From positions 1-43,783 of the IMG/VR virus record IMGVR_UViG_3300009499_000016: a stretch of DNA of 43,783 nucleotides; one strand, given 5' to 3'. The DNA comes from a virus. This document shows positions 28,755-38,230 of this stretch, piece by piece; the stretch's first letter is position 1; the number at the start of each line of letters is the position of its first letter. The translations under genes and the position numbers were made by a program. Below the pieces are notes generated by a model. The model saw only the letters and a list, made by a program, of their open reading frames with translations. It did no database searches and was not told the origin of the DNA.

Positions 28755-29408
28755 ATGGCAGCAGTAGATACAATAGAAGTCCTTAATAATTTAGATTTTG
28801 AGCATCTCAATACAGCGGATATTTATACCGTTGACGCAGATGCACAAGCAGGAGAGGCTTTAGTCACTAAGCCAATTTATGTTCCTTGTTTAAGTTTAGC
28901 AGGTGCTCGTGTCTTAATCAGTAACAATGGGGCTACAGGCTCAACAGTTATTGCAAGAGTCAGAGAGACTAAGACTTCGGGCATTACTACAACAACAGTC
29001 ACGAAAACTCAAAATACGCAATCAATGGAATGGAACTCTATTGCCTTGAATGCTGTGATAGTTGCAGGTACTGAGATAGTCTTAACAAATATTTACGAGC
29101 TTCTGATTCATGTTGACGTTGCTCTTGCCGGCACTACTGCACATCTCGGTACGGAAATCATTGTCGAAGTTCGCAAGGAAGTGACAGTTTCTGAATGGAC
29201 AGTATATCAGAGGTTCTCTGTATTGTCTGGAAAAACCGCTTTCAAGGCAGATGTATTGAGTACGGCAGCGGCAGGACAAAAAGTTATTGCTGTTGCTAAT
29301 CCGACTGCTGGAAACTTGAATCATATAAACAAACGTCTCTTCATACTTGATGCTACTGTGGATAATTGTGAAATAGTATGGCAGACGGCTTGTGGAGCTG
29401 ATGCTTAA
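28755..29408 (+). CDS. Putative virion surface/fibre protein (217 aa)
   Basis: Beta-rich, Thr/Ala/Val-rich, low Cys; AAGGAGATTAACAA precedes ATG 28755. Segments such as ALAGTTAHLGTEIIVEVRK are typical of phage fibre or decoration proteins. Stop overlaps the next start. Confidence 0.55.
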   Translation: MAAVDTIEVLNNLDFEHLNTADIYTVDADAQAGEALVTKPIYVPCLSLAGARVLISNNGATGSTVIARVRETKTSGITTTTVTKTQNTQSMEWNSIALNAVIVAGTEIVLTNIYELLIHVDVALAGTTAHLGTEIIVEVRKEVTVSEWTVYQRFSVLSGKTAFKADVLSTAAAGQKVIAVANPTAGNLNHINKRLFILDATVDNCEIVWQTACGADA

Positions 29409-30181
29409 TGGGTTGGCCCTATCAACAAAAACCGCCTATAGGATGGCCTATAGATTGGGATGAACCTATCAATCAGGGTCTTGTCGGATATTACCCTATG
29501 CTTGTAGGCTCAGGCAATACCGTTAATAATTTGAGCAGGAATGCTGGAGCAAGCACTATTGTTGGTGCTGAATGGAATGTTGGTTCAGGAGGTTCTTGTT
29601 TACTCTTTGATAGTCAGAATGACTATATAAACACCTCAGTATCACTTACAACAAGAAATTTCACTATTATTTGCTGTTATGATGAAGGAAATACAGAGAA
29701 TTTCTGTCTTTGGCAAGCTCAAGAAGGGGCAGGCGCTCCATATAAATATGCACTTCTCGAAATGCAGACCGATGATGATTTGACTTTATATACAGGTGAT
29801 GGAACTAATTATGATGCTTTGATTATATCCGATGCAGTAGGTGTTGGTAATTGGAATAAAAAAAATACTGTAGCTATAACAATTGATGGTGCAGGATTAG
29901 CAAAGGGTTATGTTAATGGTGTATTAAAAGGACAAGATACGCTTGTTGAAGTAGAAACCACTTGGACTTTACGGTTAGGTTCAGATGAATATATTCCTGC
30001 GAAGATGAAATGTTTTTATTATCTTGTATATAATCGCGCCCTCTCCGCTTCTGAAATAGCCTTACTCTACCGAGAGCCGTTTTGTATGTTCAAAGACCCC
30101 GCTGAGATTGCTCTTCTTGCGGCTTATACGGCAGGAGCGCCACCTGGGATACCAATATTTCGCAGAAGGAGGGCTGGTTAA
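29408..30181 (+). CDS. LamG/concanavalin-like virion protein (257 aa)
   Basis: Residues about 24-225 have the jelly-roll lectin pattern: GLVGYYPM, LFDSQNDYINTS, FTIICCY, KKNTVAITIDGAG, GYVNGVLKG, and the closing YNRALSASEIALLYREPF. After it comes a PFCMFKDP motif and a basic RRRR tail. Such LamG proteins bind glycans and often decorate capsids or tail fibres. Carbohydrate binding is inferred from fold only. Confidence 0.75.
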   Translation: MGWPYQQKPPIGWPIDWDEPINQGLVGYYPMLVGSGNTVNNLSRNAGASTIVGAEWNVGSGGSCLLFDSQNDYINTSVSLTTRNFTIICCYDEGNTENFCLWQAQEGAGAPYKYALLEMQTDDDLTLYTGDGTNYDALIISDAVGVGNWNKKNTVAITIDGAGLAKGYVNGVLKGQDTLVEVETTWTLRLGSDEYIPAKMKCFYYLVYNRALSASEIALLYREPFCMFKDPAEIALLAAYTAGAPPGIPIFRRRRAG

Positions 30182-31281
30182 TGCAAGGTATTCATTTAAG
30201 AAAATATGGTGTTGAGGCCAAGATACCTTTTGTGCTTTATGAGGTAGATGGTGTCGATTTAAGGGTCGATGCGGCAGATGGAGGGTCTGATTGCACGGTA
30301 ATGAAGGATGAAGGAGCTGAGGCGACATGTACTAATGATTTTGTTGATGAAGGAAATGGTTACTCTATTACCTTAACTGCTACTGAGATGCAGGCTGCTC
30401 GGATAGTAGTTTACATCATAGACTCAGCAACAAAGGTGTGGCTTGATGATGCACTTATAATTGAGACTTACGGCCATGCCTCAGCACAACATGCTCTTGA
30501 TTTAGATACGGCCTTAGCGAGTCAAACGATAGGAACCTGCACAACCAATACCGACATGGTTGGGACTAACAGTGCTGCATTAGCTTCAGTTTGTACCGAG
30601 ACACGGCTTGCTGAATTGGATGCTGCTAATTTACCGACAGATATTGCAGCTATTCCTACAACTGCTATGAGAGGAACGGATAGTGCGGCTCTCGCTTCAG
30701 TCTGCACAGAAGCAAGGTTGGCAGAGTTAGCAGCAGCAAATCTCCCAACAGATATTGCTGCCATTCCTACGACCGCTATGCGGGGTACAGATAGTGCGGC
30801 CCTTGCATCCGTTTGCACTGAGGCAAGATTAGCTGCGCTAACTGATTGGATAAACGGAGGCAGGCTGGATTTATTGCTCGATGCGATACCTACAACTGCT
30901 ATGAGAGGGACTGACAGTGCTGCCCTTGCCAGTGTTTGCACTGAGGCAAGATTAGCGGAGCTTGCGGCAGCTAATCTCCCTGCGGACATTGATGCTGTTA
31001 AGGTAGTAACCGATAACCTTGCGTCCTCAGCCACTACGATTGTGTCGGGTACTGTAAGCCACGATAATACCGCTGCGTCCACTACTGTATTTTATAGTGA
31101 TGACATAACGGAAGCTACGGCAGACCACTATAAGGGGCGAATAGTAATCTTTACAAGCGGGGCATTGCAAAACCAAGCCTCTGATATAACAGCGTACTCG
31201 CTGGTATCAGGAGAAGGAAAATTTACAGTAACGGCTTTGACTGAGGCGCCTGCGGATAATGTAACTTTTGTGATTGTATAA
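30181..31281 (+). CDS. Repeat-containing fibre protein (366 aa)
   Basis: N-terminal domain (1-105) is beta-rich (YGVEAKIPFVLYEVDGVDLRV, FVDEGNGYSITLTATEM), seen in many phage fibre proteins. Residues about 118-275 hold about four near-identical units of about 37 residues built from TTAMRGTDSAALASVCTEARLAEL and AANLPTDIAAI-type pieces. The DNA of the units differs mainly at synonymous sites. C-terminal about 80 residues form another beta domain. Overlaps both neighbours by one base. Confidence 0.65.
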   Translation: MQGIHLRKYGVEAKIPFVLYEVDGVDLRVDAADGGSDCTVMKDEGAEATCTNDFVDEGNGYSITLTATEMQAARIVVYIIDSATKVWLDDALIIETYGHASAQHALDLDTALASQTIGTCTTNTDMVGTNSAALASVCTETRLAELDAANLPTDIAAIPTTAMRGTDSAALASVCTEARLAELAAANLPTDIAAIPTTAMRGTDSAALASVCTEARLAALTDWINGGRLDLLLDAIPTTAMRGTDSAALASVCTEARLAELAAANLPADIDAVKVVTDNLASSATTIVSGTVSHDNTAASTTVFYSDDITEATADHYKGRIVIFTSGALQNQASDITAYSLVSGEGKFTVTALTEAPADNVTFVIV

Positions 31282-31490
31282 TGGCACAGATAACAGCATT
31301 ACAAGTGTATAGTTTACCTGGCATACTGCATAGCTTCACAGCTAAAGAAGAGCAGGTAGTGATAGTGCCCGCCCTCTGGAATAACGTTACCGAGAACAAT
31401 GCAGTTTCCTGGTCGAATGCGGCAGAGAATAACAGCGTTACCTGGGCGAACGCAAATGAAAATAACACGGTTTCTTGGAGTGCGGTTTAA
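31281..31490 (+). CDS. Small repeat protein with ENN-V-W units (69 aa)
   Basis: After a beta-rich first half, residues 33-69 are short tandem units of the form ENN-x-V-x-W-x-N-A (ENNAVSWSNA, ENNSVTWANA, ENNTVSWSA). Regular spacing suggests a beta-strand stack or trimeric fibre tip. Start and stop overlap neighbours (TAATG). Confidence 0.55.
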   Translation: MAQITALQVYSLPGILHSFTAKEEQVVIVPALWNNVTENNAVSWSNAAENNSVTWANANENNTVSWSAV

Positions 31491-32260
31491 TGGCTTTAGC
31501 AGATATTAGAGTGGATATACAGGCCAATTGGCCAAGTGGTTATTATAGCAGTGACCTCGATAGTGATAAGATTGATGAATATATCAATAATGTCCAGCAA
31601 TGGGTATGCCGAGGCTCACTATTTCTTCCCAATAAACATATCCTTCATAATTTTAGCTGGCTCAAAAGGGAGGTCACTGCCTCTACCGTTGACCAGCAGA
31701 GGCGGTATGCCCTACCGGACGGCACGGGTTCTATTTGGAAATTCAAAGTGGAGAAATCTTGTGAGCTTGTCAATTCAGATAGTTACAGAGTTCCCTTAAC
31801 TCGAATGCTCAAGCAGGACATAGAGAACGATAGCCGATTTAAGGATACAACGGACAAGGGCACGCCTTCGGTTTATTGCATAGATGACGGCGACTTATGG
31901 TTATACCCTTTGCCTGACCACAGTTCTAACAGTGGTTCGGCCTGGACGATAAATCTGGAGTATTACGGTTATTTGCCCGCTCTTTCCGATTCCAATACAA
32001 CCAATACGATTACAGACGATTATCCTAAAGTTCTGGAATATGACGCTACCGAGCAAGGGTATAGATTCGGCATGGACGAAGAGCAGGCGGAATATTGGAA
32101 GAATAAGAAAATCGAGATATTTCTTGAAATGCTCAAGGTTGATCAGGCATTGCAACTTTCAGGATTAGAAACAGGAATGACACCCATTGCCGGAGTAGCT
32201 TTAGGAGAAGGTCAGCCTTCGACATCGGGATATTATTATAACGACACACATTATGATTAA
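31490..32260 (+). CDS. Head-to-tail adaptor, T7 gp11/P22 gp4-like role (256 aa)
   Basis: N-terminal helices DKIDEYINNVQQWV, then a beta/loop middle with YALPDGTGSIWKF and SVYCIDDGDLWLYPLPD, then helices. This order (helix, DDG-x-LxLxPxP, helix) is typical of short-tailed phage adaptors. It precedes the nozzle gene by one fibre gene. Start ATG 31490 in TAATG. Confidence 0.65.
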   Translation: MALADIRVDIQANWPSGYYSSDLDSDKIDEYINNVQQWVCRGSLFLPNKHILHNFSWLKREVTASTVDQQRRYALPDGTGSIWKFKVEKSCELVNSDSYRVPLTRMLKQDIENDSRFKDTTDKGTPSVYCIDDGDLWLYPLPDHSSNSGSAWTINLEYYGYLPALSDSNTTNTITDDYPKVLEYDATEQGYRFGMDEEQAEYWKNKKIEIFLEMLKVDQALQLSGLETGMTPIAGVALGEGQPSTSGYYYNDTHYD

Positions 32261-32270
32261 GGAATAAAAA

Positions 32271-33113
32271 ATGGCTTTCACACGGAACTGGCAAGATGGC
32301 GTCCCGATAGGCACTGAGCAGGCCAGCGACTTGGATACTTTCATACAGAATGTCAGAGGTGACATTTCCGACAGGATAAAGAATATGGTGTATGGTTTTG
32401 TGGCTGGCGAGAACACTTTGAGTCAGCACTTTCAGTACCTTCAGTTCTACGAGCAGGCAAGTGTGGCCCAACCTTCGGCGGGTTATGGCAGATTGTACTG
32501 TAAGGCGGTTGGCGGCAAGTGCGAGTTTTTCTGGCAGGATGAGGATGGTGACGAGATACAGTTGACAACCGGAGGAAATTTTGGGGGCGGTAATTTAGAA
32601 CTGCTTGCCGGTATGGATTTATTGGGTTCGGCTACTTCTGATATTACCATTAACACTAATAAATTCACGGTAGCAGGGGCTACGGGAAATACGGTTATAG
32701 CTGGTACACTTACTCAACAGGGCGTAGCCACCTTAGCTGATACATCGGCATTAGCGACTTCCGGGGCTCCTGCGGCCGATGCTCAGATTGTCAATAAGAA
32801 ATATGTAGATGACCAGATTTCTGCAATCCAAGACCCGGCTTATTCGGGTGGAGAAAGCCATACCTTTGATGGTGGTTTGATTATGAAGATGGGTGTAACG
32901 GCGTCTATAGGTGCAAATTCAACGGGAGAAGTAACTTACGGAACGGCCTTCCCAAACGGGGTAATATCTGCACAAGTTACTATAAAAGGGAAATATACTT
33001 CTATTACTGCTATGAGTGCACAGCCAAAATCGGGAAGTGAAACATCAATTTTAGAGGTTTCAAATTCATTTTCTATTGCGCTTGTTGGGTATTGGATAGT
33101 AATAGGACATTAA
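32271..33113 (+). CDS. Tail fibre protein with Gp53-like C-terminal domain (280 aa)
   Basis: N-terminal part begins NWQDGVPIGTEQASDLDTFIQNVRGDI, as in fibre-tip baseplate linkers. Middle has coil and VNKKYVDDQI, a common fibre motif. The C-terminal 90 residues (FDGGLIMKMGV, GTAFPNGVISAQV, GYWIVIGH) match the Gp53-like fibre domain used for receptor contact. Confidence 0.7.
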   Translation: MAFTRNWQDGVPIGTEQASDLDTFIQNVRGDISDRIKNMVYGFVAGENTLSQHFQYLQFYEQASVAQPSAGYGRLYCKAVGGKCEFFWQDEDGDEIQLTTGGNFGGGNLELLAGMDLLGSATSDITINTNKFTVAGATGNTVIAGTLTQQGVATLADTSALATSGAPAADAQIVNKKYVDDQISAIQDPAYSGGESHTFDGGLIMKMGVTASIGANSTGEVTYGTAFPNGVISAQVTIKGKYTSITAMSAQPKSGSETSILEVSNSFSIALVGYWIVIGH

Positions 33114-34721
33114 ATGCCAACACAAATAGAACCAATTATAGCCCCTCGCGGTGGATTGAGATACGACCTGCCAGCGGATTTGATAGCATCTACGGATATG
33201 TCTGATTGCCGGAACGTCTTCTTTGAGGATGGCCTAATAAAGAAGCGCTATGGCTATAGTACGATGGGTTCTAATCTTCCTTTGTCCGGTGCTATAATGG
33301 GCTGCGACCAATTCTATGACTTCAAAGGTAATAATTGGCTCATAGTAGTTACGGAGAACCAGATATACAAGTGGCTGCCATCTTCGAGTTTGTGGGATAC
33401 GATGAGTGATGCGCCTGGTTTGTTTGGAGCCGGCTTGTTTGGGGCAGGAGCGTTCGGCGCTAATACCGGAGATACCTTTAGTGGCAATGATGAGGATTTC
33501 TTTAGTTACGATTATGTTCGTAAGACTACGGAGACCGACCCCTGGTGGATAATGACTAACGGAGTTGACCCCATTAAGAAGTTCACGGGTACGGGAGCGA
33601 TTTCCGATTTGATTTCCGATTTTCCAACTGGCGTAACTTCCTTATTGGCGAAGTTTGTTATTGAGTTTAAGGATTATCTTGTCCTCTTGGATGTTACAGA
33701 AAATGGTTCTCGTTATCCTCAAAGGATACGCTGGTCAGATACGGCAGACCCAGAAGATTTCATAAATGGCAATGCCAGTTATCAGGATATATCCGGTGCC
33801 GACTGGATTGTAGGTGCTATAAAATTCAAGGGTGACTATCTCGTTGTCTTTAAGGAGAGAAGCGTCTGGGTAGGTTACGCTACTGGCGAGAGTGATATAT
33901 TCCAATTCGACCAAAAGATAGCGGGGGCGGGCTGCTCATCAGGTAAAACGATTGAATCTTTAGGGGATGAAATAATCTATTTGGGTTGGGATGATGTCTA
34001 TGTCTTTAACGGTATAGATTACGAGTCGATAGGGACGCAGGTACAGAGAGAGATATTTGCAACAATGAACCCCCAGGAAATGAACCGATGCTTTGGGGTG
34101 ATAGTTGAGGAGCAGAAAGAGTATTGGCTTATCGTACCATCTACAAGCTCTACTTATCCCGATATTGCCTGGTGTTTCAATTACAATCTGAATAAATGGA
34201 CGCGGCACTCGTTCAACGATTTTCTAACTATGTATGGCTACTACGAGCGTGAGTCAACAATGATGATAGATGATTTAGTAGGAACGATAAATCAGCAGAC
34301 CTGGCGTATTGACGACAGGACTATTTTACAAGCTATGCCAACTACATTGTTTGGGGATAATCTTGGGAATATTTACGAATACAGCAGGCAGACCAATAAC
34401 GAAGATGGAGTTGCTATTGACGGCTGGTTTGCAACTAAAGACCTGAATCCGACCCAGCTTATGAGTAGATGGCTGTTAAAAAGGATAGATGTTTATTTCA
34501 CAGGTGTCTTGGATGTTGAATATTCGATAGACAAGGGTTCTACTTGGACAAGTATTGGGACATTGAGTTTGAACAGCGATTTAACAAGTCCTCAGCGTCT
34601 TTATTGCAAGTTGGACTTATTGATGGCGAGATTGAGGTTTAGGAATGCCAATTCAGGCGAGCATTTTGAATTTAGTAGGGTTAATCTTTATTGGGAACCT
34701 ACGGGAAGGAGACTTTCATAA
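33114..34721 (+). CDS. Tail nozzle / hub beta-propeller, T7 gp12- or P22 gp10-like (535 aa)
   Basis: Starts directly after the fibre stop. Recurrent blade motifs FKGNNWLIVV, FKDYLVLLD, FKGDYLVVFKERSVWVG, LGDEIIYLGWDDVYVFNG and YWLIVPS show a propeller. N-terminus RGGLRYDLPADLIASTDMSDCRNV and GLIKKRYGY match stabilisation/tubular tail proteins of podoviruses. The VFKERSVW blade is echoed by the 113-aa protein at 22051. Confidence 0.78.
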   Translation: MPTQIEPIIAPRGGLRYDLPADLIASTDMSDCRNVFFEDGLIKKRYGYSTMGSNLPLSGAIMGCDQFYDFKGNNWLIVVTENQIYKWLPSSSLWDTMSDAPGLFGAGLFGAGAFGANTGDTFSGNDEDFFSYDYVRKTTETDPWWIMTNGVDPIKKFTGTGAISDLISDFPTGVTSLLAKFVIEFKDYLVLLDVTENGSRYPQRIRWSDTADPEDFINGNASYQDISGADWIVGAIKFKGDYLVVFKERSVWVGYATGESDIFQFDQKIAGAGCSSGKTIESLGDEIIYLGWDDVYVFNGIDYESIGTQVQREIFATMNPQEMNRCFGVIVEEQKEYWLIVPSTSSTYPDIAWCFNYNLNKWTRHSFNDFLTMYGYYERESTMMIDDLVGTINQQTWRIDDRTILQAMPTTLFGDNLGNIYEYSRQTNNEDGVAIDGWFATKDLNPTQLMSRWLLKRIDVYFTGVLDVEYSIDKGSTWTSIGTLSLNSDLTSPQRLYCKLDLLMARLRFRNANSGEHFEFSRVNLYWEPTGRRLS

Positions 34722-34891
34722 TGGCTACACATCCGGAACAAGGTGGAAGTGATGGGACTTGGGGCACGGAAATAATGGCCTGGCTCGAAACTCAACACGA
34801 CAATTCAGGCTACCATACTTATTTTGTGTGTAATGAAGATAGGATAGTTTGCAATATAGATAGGATGGTTTGTAATCCAACCACTTATTAG
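34721..34891 (+). CDS. Small virion-associated protein with VCN repeats (56 aa)
   Basis: ATG 34721 overlaps the previous stop (TAATG). GSDGTWGTEIMAWLE is a fragment typical of phage fibre N-termini. The C-terminus repeats V-C-N three times, twice linked by DR (VCNEDRIVCNIDRMVCN). Three evenly spaced Cys could cross-link or bind metal. Confidence 0.5.
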   Translation: MATHPEQGGSDGTWGTEIMAWLETQHDNSGYHTYFVCNEDRIVCNIDRMVCNPTTY

Positions 34892-34905
34892 ATAGGAGAA
34901 TTATT

Positions 34906-35313
34906 ATGACGATAAATAATCCAAGCATTCTCAGTCACAACGTATCTGTTATGTTGGGTAGTGTAGATTCGGTCAATTTGAACGCGGTAGCGGCAACAAC
35001 TTTATACACCGTGCCCACTGGCAAAAAGTGCGTACTTGATTATGGTCGATTGAGAAATATAAGTGCCAGTTGTGGAAGTGCGGTAGTAACGATAGGACAG
35101 GTCGGTGCCCTTACTGATTTTCTCGGTTCACAGACATTATCGGGACTCAATGCGGCGGCGTGTACGGGTATTTTAATGCCTGTTCCGAACGCTACGACCG
35201 TTAAAGGCATTGAATATACTGCTGGTGAAGTTATTCAAATAAATGTTGCTACAGCAGCAGGTACTGCTTGTACGGCTACGGTAGAGTTATTTGGGACTCT
35301 GGATGATGCTTAA
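34906..35313 (+). CDS. Putative virion protein, Ala/Thr-rich (135 aa)
   Basis: ATG 34906 follows ATAGGAGAATTATT. Beta-rich, with AAATTLYTVPTGKKCVLDYGRL, a pattern recurrent in phage head/tail accessory proteins. Overlaps the tailspike frame slightly. Confidence 0.55.
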   Translation: MTINNPSILSHNVSVMLGSVDSVNLNAVAATTLYTVPTGKKCVLDYGRLRNISASCGSAVVTIGQVGALTDFLGSQTLSGLNAAACTGILMPVPNATTVKGIEYTAGEVIQINVATAAGTACTATVELFGTLDDA

Positions 35314-37276
35314 TGTCCAAAGAACACAGCTATTTCCACTTACATCTGGAATCGAAGACCCCAAAGTAAAAAGATGGGCGGATAACTTGACAAGTCTGCT
35401 TGATAGGAATTACCGGCAGATAGGTTCAAAGACAGGTAAGTTTAATGACATCATAACTAAAGGCCCTTATGTTGATGTCAGGGCTTATGGTGCAGTTGGG
35501 GATGGAGACGGAGCAGGTGGCGGTACTGATAATACTCCTGCGATTCAGGATGGCATGGATGACATGCTTTCTTCAGGCAAAACCTTATTTTTCCCTCCAG
35601 GTAGATACAAAACAACAGAACCAGTAACCGGAAACGGAAATATTTTCATGAAAGGTTCAAATGCTATTATCGAGCCAGATGACGATTTTACTACCTTTGA
35701 TTTCGATGCTGCGGCATCAGCTAAGGCGTCAACTACCGTCAGTGCGGAGATGGAAGTAGGAGATATGACTGTTACACTGGCGAGTGTATCAAATATCGTA
35801 GCAGGAGATTTATTGATATTCACATCAGATGTTCTTTGGTATTGGGATAATCGAGGTAGTTATTGCAAGGGCGAATTGCATGTCGTACATTCAATAGCCG
35901 GAAATGTTGTTACATTGACTTCTCAGGTGACTGATAATTATGATATAACCGGGGCTGAGACAGTTACAGTTGATGTGTATCCTAAAAAGAGTGTGATTAT
36001 CGATGGTATCAAAATTGTATGCAATTCGCATATAGATTCGACTATATTAAGTGTCAATCACATGCAAAATTCCCGCTTGTCTGGGTTAGAGTTGCTGAAC
36101 TCTGACACCGCAGGCTTAGAAGTAGGATATTGTTATAATACCAATATTGATTATATATTGGTGAACCTGGACGCCGATGTCGTCACTGGTTTAGGCTACG
36201 GATGCGTGATTTCCAGTTCAGCATTTGCAAAAGTTGTTAATTCAACTTTTGTTGATTGTAGAAGAGGAGTTGATTTTACAGGTATTGTCCCATCGAGATT
36301 TGGTATGGTCTCAAGTTGCTTTGCATCGCACAGAGACCCATCAAAAAGCACATCTGGTTTTGGAACACACGGAGAAGCAGAGCATATTCTTTTTTCCAAC
36401 AACATAATTCATGGAACACAGATTGGAATAATTGCTCGTGGTAACAATATCTCTGTAAATGGAAATACTTTTTCAGGAAAGGGATTGTATTGTGTTTATG
36501 CTCCATACGGTAATAATTTAAGTATCAAGAACAATACGGTAAGCACGCCGGCTAATCGAGTAGAGTTGACTGATGACCTTGGAACACTTTCATGGGACCA
36601 TTTTTTACACGTTCATGATGGCTTTGACTCTGGAGGAACGATAACTCTAATTGGAAACAATGCTCTCCGGTTGAAAGAAAGTTTTATTGAGACAGCGGTT
36701 CCAGACATTGAATGGTGTGCGCTTGATAACAATGTTATTATTAAAAACCCTGACGCTGGAACAAAGGTGTATTTTTTGGTAGGTGCTACTGATTTATCCA
36801 CCAGCCACATACATGGAAACAGGTTTAAGGTATTGACTGGTGTTAAAAGTTGGTATTCTACTGGTACGAGAAATATAGCCGATGTTGAGAAATTTGCTGC
36901 CTCTGATGGTACTCTTTACGCACAAGGCTCCGAGGCCGCAGCAGATATAGAAGCAGACGCCTCTACAACAATCCATGTAAATGTTCCTTCTGGAGCGAAA
37001 ATCCTCGGCGTTCAGCTCAGGGTTGATACAGCTTTAGCAGGCGGTGAATTATGGGACGCTGCATACTCCGGCGGAACAACACAGGCCATAGTTTCAGGTG
37101 CGGCAGTAGCTCAATATACAAAAATCAATAAATTCTTTGATGAAAATGCTGCTACAGCAATCGCAAGTTCTGAAGTCGATATTGCTATAACTAAGAATGG
37201 AGGCGGTAATTTTACTGCTCAAGGAACGATTAGTGCTATTGTTTACTATCAAGAATTTACAGCGTTGGTAAATTGA
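35303..37276 (+). CDS. Tailspike with pectate-lyase-like beta-helix (657 aa)
   Basis: Start chosen at ATG 35303 (ATG 35306 equally possible). The signature VRAYGAVGDG...TDNTPAIQDG (about 56-85) opens a right-handed beta-helix, with stacked GNxISVNGNTF-type rungs (about 330-410). The last 105 residues are a separate Ala/Thr-rich trimerisation-type domain. Such spikes bind and often cut host polysaccharide; catalytic residues cannot be assigned from sequence alone. Confidence 0.8.
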   Translation: MMLNVQRTQLFPLTSGIEDPKVKRWADNLTSLLDRNYRQIGSKTGKFNDIITKGPYVDVRAYGAVGDGDGAGGGTDNTPAIQDGMDDMLSSGKTLFFPPGRYKTTEPVTGNGNIFMKGSNAIIEPDDDFTTFDFDAAASAKASTTVSAEMEVGDMTVTLASVSNIVAGDLLIFTSDVLWYWDNRGSYCKGELHVVHSIAGNVVTLTSQVTDNYDITGAETVTVDVYPKKSVIIDGIKIVCNSHIDSTILSVNHMQNSRLSGLELLNSDTAGLEVGYCYNTNIDYILVNLDADVVTGLGYGCVISSSAFAKVVNSTFVDCRRGVDFTGIVPSRFGMVSSCFASHRDPSKSTSGFGTHGEAEHILFSNNIIHGTQIGIIARGNNISVNGNTFSGKGLYCVYAPYGNNLSIKNNTVSTPANRVELTDDLGTLSWDHFLHVHDGFDSGGTITLIGNNALRLKESFIETAVPDIEWCALDNNVIIKNPDAGTKVYFLVGATDLSTSHIHGNRFKVLTGVKSWYSTGTRNIADVEKFAASDGTLYAQGSEAAADIEADASTTIHVNVPSGAKILGVQLRVDTALAGGELWDAAYSGGTTQAIVSGAAVAQYTKINKFFDENAATAIASSEVDIAITKNGGGNFTAQGTISAIVYYQEFTALVN

Positions 37277-37334
37277 AATCTGGTATGAAATTTCAAGCGA
37301 AAAAACATAATAACAGTATTTTAGGAATAAGAAA

Positions 37335-38216
37335 ATGAGTTGGTTAAGTGATTTCGTAGGTGGGAGCAAAACGGAAATTAAGCGTCTCGACCCCTACAAA
37401 GGCTCTCCGAAAGATATGGCAAAACTGGCGGGGGTGGCTATGCCAGGCGCCGAGGAAGCATTACGTTTCGCAGGAGAGCCGCCCCCTATTCAGAAGACCG
37501 CAGGGATGAGCGATGTCGAACAAACGGCCTATGGCGGCTTACAGGATTATATGACAAGCCCCTTGGCCTCTCAGGACCCTATGTACCAGGCTGGTAGGGG
37601 CGAGATAGAAAAGACCCTTGCCGATGATTATGATCCTGTCGGCAGTACATATTATCAGGCGTATAGAACTGCGGTTATGCGGGAGCTTGAGGAGGCCAAG
37701 GATAGGATAGCTGCGAGCACCTCGGCGAGAGATAAATACTTCGGCGGGGGAAGGATAGAGACAGGTGGCGAGCTTGAGGAGTCTGCCGTTGGTGATTTGG
37801 CTATGGTATTAGGCCAATTACAGGAAAGGGAAAGGGAACGGAAACTTGGCGTGGCGCCTATGGCTATGGAGGGGGCTATCCGAGAGGCGGAAATGCCCGC
37901 CGATAGAGCAAGAACAGGATTCGAGCTTGGCGCTTTGCCGAGACAGCTTGAGGAGTTAGGTTATAGTCGAGAGCACGCTGCTTATATACAAGAGATGGTT
38001 AATTTAGGTATTCCGCTACAGACGGCTATCGCCTTAATGACATCCAAGCCGGAATTTACGGCCCAGCAGACAGGTGGGGGCTTGATGGACTTATTGCCCT
38101 CTCTTGCTATGGGTGCTGGAATGGCCGGAGGCGTCGGCAATCTATTTAGTTTGGGGGGCGGCGGCCCACCGGCTCAGGGCTGGGACCCTTATCTTCAAAG
38201 CAAATACGGTGTTTAA
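37335..38216 (+). CDS. Internal virion / ejection protein candidate 1 (293 aa)
   Basis: ATG 37335 follows TTAGGAATAAG. N-terminal MSWLSDFVGG, mostly helical Ala/Glu-rich body, and a glycine-rich hydrophobic end (LLPSLAMGAGMAGGVGNL). This is the first of three large late genes in the usual ejectosome position of podoviruses. Confidence 0.6.
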   Translation: MSWLSDFVGGSKTEIKRLDPYKGSPKDMAKLAGVAMPGAEEALRFAGEPPPIQKTAGMSDVEQTAYGGLQDYMTSPLASQDPMYQAGRGEIEKTLADDYDPVGSTYYQAYRTAVMRELEEAKDRIAASTSARDKYFGGGRIETGGELEESAVGDLAMVLGQLQERERERKLGVAPMAMEGAIREAEMPADRARTGFELGALPRQLEELGYSREHAAYIQEMVNLGIPLQTAIALMTSKPEFTAQQTGGGLMDLLPSLAMGAGMAGGVGNLFSLGGGGPPAQGWDPYLQSKYGV

Positions 38217-38230
38217 TAGGAGAATAAATT

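Noticed and set aside
30522-31082. 186-codon minus-strand frame
   Set aside because: It is the antisense of the tandem-repeat region of the fibre gene and merely mirrors the repeats.
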